Shown here: piece after piece, positions 6,329 through 10,158 of the stretch
Layout: every line of letters starts with the position of its first letter
How positions within the stretch are numbered: position 1 is the first letter of the stretch
Source: CAZKTS01 sp964555735
Lineage (GTDB): Bacteria > Actinomycetota > Acidimicrobiia > IMCC26256 > PALSA-555
DNA length: 10,158 bases
Direction: 5' to 3'
NCBI GenBank assembly: GCA_964555735.1
Contig: CAZKTS010000174.1
Span: forward strand, 1-10,158
The notes under the pieces: generated by a model
Told to the model about the DNA's origin: nothing
What the model saw: the letters and a program-made list of their open reading frames with translations, nothing else
Database searches by the model: none
Made by a program: the position numbers and the translations under genes

Positions 6329-6774
6329 GCGTGTCGATCGAGCAGTGCGAGTGGTTCGACGCCTCGCCGGAGGCGGTGTGGGCCGCGGTCGAGGACATCT
6401 CGACGCACACGGAGTGGATGAAGGACGCGGCCGAGATCGAGTTCACGACCGAGCGTCACTCGGGCGTCGGCGCCGAGTTCGCGTGCCTCACCAAGGTCGG
6501 CCCGCTCCGCAACCACGACGTGCTGCGCGTGACCGAGTGGGAGCCCGGGGCGGTCATGGGCATCGAGCACACCGGTGTCGTCACCGGCACCGGGCGGTTC
6601 ACCCTCACGCCCGAAGGTGGCGGCACGCGCTTCTGCTGGGAGGAGGTGCTGCGGTTCCCGTGGTGGATGGGTGGGCCGGTCGGCGAGCTCGCGGCCAAGC
6701 CGGTGCTCGGTCACGTCTGGCGCGGGAACCTCGAGCGCCTGAAGGAGAAGGTGGAGGGTTTCAGCGACCGCTGA
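6325..6774 (+). CDS. SRPBCC (START-like / polyketide cyclase-type) ligand-binding protein
   Basis: This 149-residue protein resembles the polyketide cyclase/dehydrase branch of the SRPBCC fold. It opens with a first strand SIEQCEWFDASPEAVWAAVEDI, followed by TEWMKDAAEIEF, a GVGAEFACLTKVGPLRNHDVLRVTEWEPG core, and GRFTLTPEGGGTRFCWEEVLRFPWW. It ends in a long amphipathic helix (GNLERLKEKVEGF) that typically closes the hydrophobic cavity. The family binds lipids or other hydrophobic ligands; no ligand can be named here. GTG at 6325 is preferred because of GGGAGG 7 nt upstream and the 4-nt GTGA overlap with the galT-like stop, which indicates translational coupling. Its 3' end overlaps the convergent enoyl-CoA hydratase gene by 14 nt. 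Confidence 0.85.
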   Translation: MSVSIEQCEWFDASPEAVWAAVEDISTHTEWMKDAAEIEFTTERHSGVGAEFACLTKVGPLRNHDVLRVTEWEPGAVMGIEHTGVVTGTGRFTLTPEGGGTRFCWEEVLRFPWWMGGPVGELAAKPVLGHVWRGNLERLKEKVEGFSDR

Positions 6775-7540
6775 ACGTCGCCTTCCCGGGACCGTGCTCC
6801 CGGAACGACGCCACCCCGGTCGCCGCGTCCTCGGTCCCGAAGACCTCGACGAATGCCTCGGCTTCGGCGTCGAGGCCCGCGTCGAGCGAGCCATCGAGAC
6901 CGGTGTCGATCGCCCGCTTCGCCAGACCCATCGCGACGACCGCGCCACTCGCGAGCGCCGCGGCCCACTCGTGCGCGGCGTCGTCGACCTCCGCGGCCGG
7001 CACGACGCGGTCGACGAGACCGATCGCCAGGGCCTCGTCGGCCCGCAGCTGGCGACCGCTCCAGACCATCTCCTTCGCGCGGGCCGGGCCGACCAGCCGC
7101 GGCAGCCGCTGCGTTCCGCCCGCGCCGGGGATGATGCCGAGGAGGATCTCGGGCTGGCCGAGGCGCGCGGTGTCGGCGGCCACGCGAAGGTCGCACGCGA
7201 GCGCGAGCTCGAGACCACCGCCGAGCGCGAAGCCGCGGATGGCGGCGATGACCGGCCGCTGTATCGCGGCGATCGCGTCGAACGCGCTCCGGAACGCGGC
7301 ACCGATGCGCCCTGCGTCGTCCTGCCCGCCGAACTCCGAGATGTCGGCACCGGCCGCGAGCGCCTTCTCGCTGCCACAGACCACGACCGCCTTGACGTCG
7401 GTGTCGAGCGCGATCTCCCGGGCGACCTCGGCGAGTGCGCCGAGCATGTCGGTGGACAACGGGTTGAGCGGCGGGCGGTTCAGCCGGACGGTCGCGACGC
7501 CATCGGCGCGGCGCTCGGAGAGGACGAACGGGTCAGCCAC
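6761..7540 (-). CDS. Enoyl-CoA hydratase/isomerase (crotonase family)
   Basis: This 259-residue protein is the standard crotonase length. AAGADI (62-67) and RGFALGGGLELALACD form the two oxyanion-hole regions. Glu111 (GGGLELA) and Glu131 (GQPEILLGIIPGAGGTQRL) occupy the positions of the two catalytic glutamates of rat mitochondrial enoyl-CoA hydratase, so true hydratase activity (adding water to trans-2-enoyl-CoA in beta-oxidation) is plausible. The C-terminal AxxFxEVFGTEDAATGVASF block is typical. The GTG start at 7540 lies 25 nt after the meaB stop with no Shine-Dalgarno, suggesting it is the last gene of an nfu-meaB-ech transcript. A TAGCCT hexamer sits 22 nt upstream (7568-7563) but overlaps the meaB stop codon and is not convincing. 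Chain-length specificity is unknown. Confidence 0.92.
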   Translation of the reverse strand: MADPFVLSERRADGVATVRLNRPPLNPLSTDMLGALAEVAREIALDTDVKAVVVCGSEKALAAGADISEFGGQDDAGRIGAAFRSAFDAIAAIQRPVIAAIRGFALGGGLELALACDLRVAADTARLGQPEILLGIIPGAGGTQRLPRLVGPARAKEMVWSGRQLRADEALAIGLVDRVVPAAEVDDAAHEWAAALASGAVVAMGLAKRAIDTGLDGSLDAGLDAEAEAFVEVFGTEDAATGVASFREHGPGKATFSGR

Positions 7541-7565
7541 GGTGCATCACTCGCATCGGGCGAGG

Positions 7566-8534
7566 CTACTCAGCGAGGAGCCGATCGGCCGCGGTGTAGG
7601 GATCGACCTCACGCGCGACCACGGCGTCGACGAGCGCGTCGAACGTCGCACCGGCACAGACGTCCTCGACGCGACGCGCGAGTCGCTCGAGCACGATGGC
7701 TCGGAGCTCGTCGCGCTGGCGTGCGGCGCGCCGACTCGCGAGCGCGCCGTCGGACTCGAGGTACGCGCGGTGCGCAGCGATCGCCGCGAACAGCTCGTCG
7801 ATCCCCCGGCCGTCGGTGGCGACGGTCTCGACGATGGGCGGCGTCCAGGAGCGCGCGGCCGACAGCTCGAGCATCTGGGCGAGGTCGCGAACCGTGTCGT
7901 CGGCGCCGTTGCGGTCCGCCTTGTTGACCACGAACACGTCGGCGATCTCGAGGAGACCGGCCTTGTTGGCCTGCACCCCGTCGCCCCAGCCCGGCGTGAC
8001 CACCACCACGGTGGTGTCGGCGGCGTCGGCGATGTCGACCTCGACCTGACCCACCCCGACGGTCTCGATGAGCACCCACGGCATGCCGGCGGCGTCGAGG
8101 ACCCGTACGGCTTGGGGCGTCGCCAGCGCGAGACCTCCGAGGTGGCCGCGGGTGGCCATGGAGCGGATGAACACGCCCTCGTCGGTCGCGTGGTCCTGCA
8201 TGCGGACGCGGTCACCGAGGATCGCCCCGCCGGTGAACGGGCTGGTGGGGTCGACGGCGAGCACGCCGACGGTGACGTCGTCGCGGCGCAACCGGCCGAT
8301 CAGGCGGTCGGTGAGTGTGGACTTCCCGGCGCCGGGCGCGCCGGTGACGCCGACGGTGTAGGCCGCGCCCGTGTGGGGGTAGAGGCGGGCGACGGCCGCG
8401 GTGGCGTCGTCGCCACCGGCCTCGACCATCGTGATGAGCCGGGCGATGGCTCGACGGTCACCTTCGATCGTGCCGTCGACCAGCTCGTCCGGTGTCCGAC
8501 CACCCGGGCGCGCGACGGGGGCGGCGCCGGCCAT
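7566..8534 (-). CDS. meaB: MeaB/ArgK-type G3E GTPase, methylmalonyl-CoA mutase chaperone
   Basis: This 322-residue protein has all MeaB hallmarks. These are a Walker A motif GAPGAGKST at 65-73, VDPTSPFTGGAILGDR from 94 (with the magnesium-binding Asp), ETVGVGQ at 157-163, and NKAD at 204-207 for guanine recognition. The C-terminal helical region (RRAARQRDELRAIV onwards) is the dimerisation arm. Family role: GTP-dependent gating of adenosylcobalamin delivery to, and protection of, methylmalonyl-CoA mutase in propionyl-CoA metabolism or related acyl-CoA mutases. No mutase gene is in this window. The ATG at 8534 follows the Nfu stop by 16 nt, without a clear Shine-Dalgarno. Old ArgK annotations (arginine transport kinase) should not be used. 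Confidence 0.95.
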   Translation of the reverse strand: MAGAAPVARPGGRTPDELVDGTIEGDRRAIARLITMVEAGGDDATAAVARLYPHTGAAYTVGVTGAPGAGKSTLTDRLIGRLRRDDVTVGVLAVDPTSPFTGGAILGDRVRMQDHATDEGVFIRSMATRGHLGGLALATPQAVRVLDAAGMPWVLIETVGVGQVEVDIADAADTTVVVVTPGWGDGVQANKAGLLEIADVFVVNKADRNGADDTVRDLAQMLELSAARSWTPPIVETVATDGRGIDELFAAIAAHRAYLESDGALASRRAARQRDELRAIVLERLARRVEDVCAGATFDALVDAVVAREVDPYTAADRLLAE

Positions 8535-8550
8535 CAGCGGTGCGTCGCGG

Positions 8551-8796
8551 TCAGGCGTCGACGGCGTTGACGTCCTCGACCGCGGTGACGCCGGGGACGC
8601 GGTCCTTGATGATCCGCTCCACGCCGGCCTTGAGCGTCATCGTCGAGACCGGACAGGTGCCGCACGCACCCACGAGCTCGACCTCGACGACCCCGTCGTC
8701 GGTGAGCTGCTTGAACACGATGTCACCGCCGTCGGCCTGGAGCGCCGGGCGGATGGCATCGAGGGCCTCGAGGACGTCAGCTTCCATGGTCGTCAT
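8551..8796 (-). CDS. Nfu-type (NifU C-terminal domain) Fe-S cluster scaffold/carrier protein
   Basis: This 81-residue stand-alone NifU C-terminal domain shows ALQADGGDIVF followed by VELVGACGTCPVSTMTLKAGVE. Cys45-x2-Cys48 would bridge a [4Fe-4S] cluster between two subunits. Known role: receiving clusters from the assembly machinery and passing them to apoproteins in the cytoplasm. Two in-frame ATGs exist, at 8796 and 8787 (MTTMEAD); 8796 is taken as the longer form, but neither has a good Shine-Dalgarno, and the family-conserved part starts after both. It is the first gene of a likely nfu-meaB-ech transcript (16-nt gap to meaB). It is separated from murA by a terminator-like hairpin. A TACTTC hexamer 7 nt before the 8796 start is a poor TANNNT match. 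Confidence 0.92.
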   Translation of the reverse strand: MTTMEADVLEALDAIRPALQADGGDIVFKQLTDDGVVEVELVGACGTCPVSTMTLKAGVERIIKDRVPGVTAVEDVNAVDA

Positions 8797-8826
8797 AACC
8801 CCAGAAGTATCGCATGTGTTCCGAGT

Positions 8827-8862
8827 TCTCCGCTCTCGGCGCCGCAGGCCGAGAGCGGGAGA
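8827..8862 (-). terminator. Hairpin directly after murA, putative terminator
   Basis: A perfect 11-bp stem, CCGCTCTCGGC (8830-8840) with GCCGAGAGCGG (8848-8858), closes a 7-nt loop. It can extend by 3-4 bp (TCT with AGA) past a one-base bulge. On the minus strand the structure begins right after the murA TGA (8865-8863) and ends before the nfu start at 8796, so it probably separates the two transcripts. No U-tract follows. Confidence 0.6.
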
Positions 8863-10119
8863 TCAGTCGACGCGCTGGACGTCGGCGCCCAGGGAGCGCA
8901 GCTTGCCCGGGAGGTCGGCGTAGCCCCGCTCCACGTGATGGGGGTCATGGACCTCGGTCTCGCCGTCGGCGGTGAGCGCCGCGAGCACGAGCGCGGCGCC
9001 GGCGCGCACGTCGAACGCGCGCACGGGGGCGCCGGAGAGACGCTCCTTGCCGCGGATGACCGCGTGGCGACCCTCGGTGCGCACATCGGCACCCATGCGC
9101 AGCAGCTCATCGACGAACGCGAACCGGTTGTCGAAGACGTTCTCGGTCACGATCGACGTGCCCTCCGCCGTGGCGAGCAGGGCGACCATCGGCGGCATGA
9201 AGTCGGTCGCGATCCCGGGGAACGGCAGCGTCTGCACGTCGGCCGCGACCAGCCGGCCCTCGGCGCGCACGCTCAGGCCGTCGGGCGTGGGACGGATGTC
9301 CATCCCGATCTCGTTGAGCTTGCGCACGAGCGCCTCGAGGTGCTCCAGGCGGATCCCTTCGAGCTCGATCGCGCCGCCGGCGGCGCCGCAGGCCATCAGC
9401 AGCGTGCCCGCCTCGACGCGGTCACCGACGATGGTGTGCTCGACCGGCGAGAGCTCATCGACACCTTCGACGCGGATCGTCGAGGTACCGGCACCGTCGA
9501 TGTGCGCGCCCATGGCGGTGAGGAACGTCGCGAGGTCAACGACCTCGGGCTCGCGGGCCGCGTTCTCGATGACGGTGTCCCCCTTGGCGAGCACCGCCGC
9601 GGTGAGGACGGTCTCGGTGGCGCCGACGCTCGGGAACTCGAGGGTCACGTCGGCACCGGTGAGGGCATTGCAGCGCGCGTCGATGTAGCCGTGCACGACC
9701 TCGAGCTCCACGCCCATGGCCTCGAGGCCGGCGAAGTGCATGTCGAGCTTGCGACTGCCGATGTTGTCGCCACCGGGCATCGCGACGCGCGCGCTGCCCG
9801 TTCGTGCGACCAGTGGTCCGAGCACGTTGATCGAAGCACGGAGGCGACTCACGAGCTCGTACGGAGCGTGAGGGCGGAGGGTCTCGACGACCTCGATGGT
9901 GATCGTCCGGTCGTCGACCCACTGCACGTCGGCGCCGATCTCGCGGACGAGGTCGATCATCACCTGGAGGTCGGCGACCGCGGTGACGTTGTGCAACGTG
10001 GTCGTGCCGGGCGCGAGCAACGCGGCGGCCATCTGCTTGAGGCCGGCGTTCTTCGTCATGCCGGCGACCCGCACCGTGCCGGCGAGTGGCGCGCCGGCCC
10101 GGACCACGTAGCGCTGCAT
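8863..10119 (-). CDS. murA: UDP-N-acetylglucosamine 1-carboxyvinyltransferase (MurA), predicted fosfomycin-insensitive
   Basis: This 418-residue protein is the usual MurA length. It catalyses the first committed step of peptidoglycan synthesis, moving enolpyruvyl from phosphoenolpyruvate to UDP-GlcNAc in the cytoplasm. Expected active-site residues are present: Lys23-Asn24 (TKNAG), Arg94 (RLRAS), Arg123 (GSR), Asp306 (IATDFMPP) and Arg372 (VRAGAALVLA). The catalytic-loop cysteine of E. coli MurA (Cys115, target of fosfomycin) is Asp118 here (PGGDNIGSR), as in mycobacterial MurA, which is naturally fosfomycin resistant. The loop before Lys23 reads GMTKN rather than the common GAKN, an apparent one-residue insertion. 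The ATG at 10119 is preceded by TACCCT at 7 nt and no Shine-Dalgarno, suggesting a leaderless mRNA. A divergent paralogue with another substrate is possible but less likely. Confidence 0.93.
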   Translation of the reverse strand: MQRYVVRAGAPLAGTVRVAGMTKNAGLKQMAAALLAPGTTTLHNVTAVADLQVMIDLVREIGADVQWVDDRTITIEVVETLRPHAPYELVSRLRASINVLGPLVARTGSARVAMPGGDNIGSRKLDMHFAGLEAMGVELEVVHGYIDARCNALTGADVTLEFPSVGATETVLTAAVLAKGDTVIENAAREPEVVDLATFLTAMGAHIDGAGTSTIRVEGVDELSPVEHTIVGDRVEAGTLLMACGAAGGAIELEGIRLEHLEALVRKLNEIGMDIRPTPDGLSVRAEGRLVAADVQTLPFPGIATDFMPPMVALLATAEGTSIVTENVFDNRFAFVDELLRMGADVRTEGRHAVIRGKERLSGAPVRAFDVRAGAALVLAALTADGETEVHDPHHVERGYADLPGKLRSLGADVQRVD

Positions 10120-10126
10120 TCGACCC

Positions 10127-10154
10127 AGGGTAGGGGACGGCGCCTCGGGGTCAG
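10127..10154 (-). promoter_or_regulatory. Putative leaderless promoter of murA
   Basis: On the minus strand, CTGACC (10154-10149, four of six matches to TTGACA) and TACCCT (10132-10127) are separated by 16 nt. The -10 hexamer ends 7 nt before the ATG at 10119, so transcription would start at or next to the start codon. No ribosome site is visible, in agreement. The window ends 4 nt upstream of the -35 candidate. Confidence 0.5.
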
Positions 10155-10158
10155 GAAC

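Noticed and set aside
7563..7568. TAGCCT as a promoter for enoyl-CoA hydratase
   Set aside because: It contains the meaB stop codon and lies 22 nt from the GTG start, without the 6-7 nt leaderless spacing. The gene is more simply part of the upstream operon.
6345..8570. A 741-codon open frame on the plus strand
   Set aside because: It runs antisense to enoyl-CoA hydratase and meaB and is rich in Arg/Ala/Gly with no recognisable motif. It results from high GC and few stops.

Overview
This is a very GC-rich chromosomal stretch that looks like housekeeping and central-metabolism DNA from a high-GC actinobacterium. Three features point that way: a MurA with Asp at the fosfomycin-target position (as in mycobacteria), an LpdA-type flavoprotein lacking one active-site cysteine (as in Mycobacterium tuberculosis Rv3303c), and TANNNT -10 motifs placed for leaderless transcription. 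An acidimicrobial or related lineage is my guess; the sequence does not prove it. I see no phage, transposon, CRISPR, tRNA or rRNA.

Layout. On the + strand, positions 2-724 hold the C-terminal part of an acyl-CoA carboxylase biotin-carrying subunit, followed 7 nt later by a PhzF-family isomerase (732-1562). A strong hairpin (1568-1623) separates this pair from a convergent minus-strand pair: an ECF sigma factor (3316-3876) and a 17-nt-overlapping single-pass membrane protein with a beta-propeller-like outer domain (1626-3332). Upstream of the sigma gene, also on the minus strand, is an LpdA-like flavoprotein (3943-5307). It is divergently transcribed from a GalT-family nucleotidyltransferase (5363-6328), which is coupled by a 4-nt overlap to an SRPBCC protein (6325-6774).

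The SRPBCC gene collides tail-to-tail with an enoyl-CoA hydratase gene (6761-7540). That gene is the last of a tight minus-strand group: Nfu-type Fe-S protein (8551-8796), MeaB GTPase (7566-8534) and enoyl-CoA hydratase. Further upstream lies murA (8863-10119, minus), with its own promoter and a terminator-like hairpin.

Functionally, the biotin-dependent carboxylase, the MeaB chaperone of methylmalonyl-CoA mutase and the enoyl-CoA hydratase fit acyl-CoA/propionyl-CoA catabolism. The sigma factor and its membrane partner form a candidate signalling pair. murA belongs to peptidoglycan synthesis.

No wholly new system is evident. The points most worth checking are the mixed active site of the LpdA homologue, the sigma/propeller pair with no recognisable zinc anti-sigma domain, the predicted fosfomycin-insensitive MurA with an altered lysine loop, the strand-specific hairpin in front of the sigma gene, and the paired leaderless promoters.
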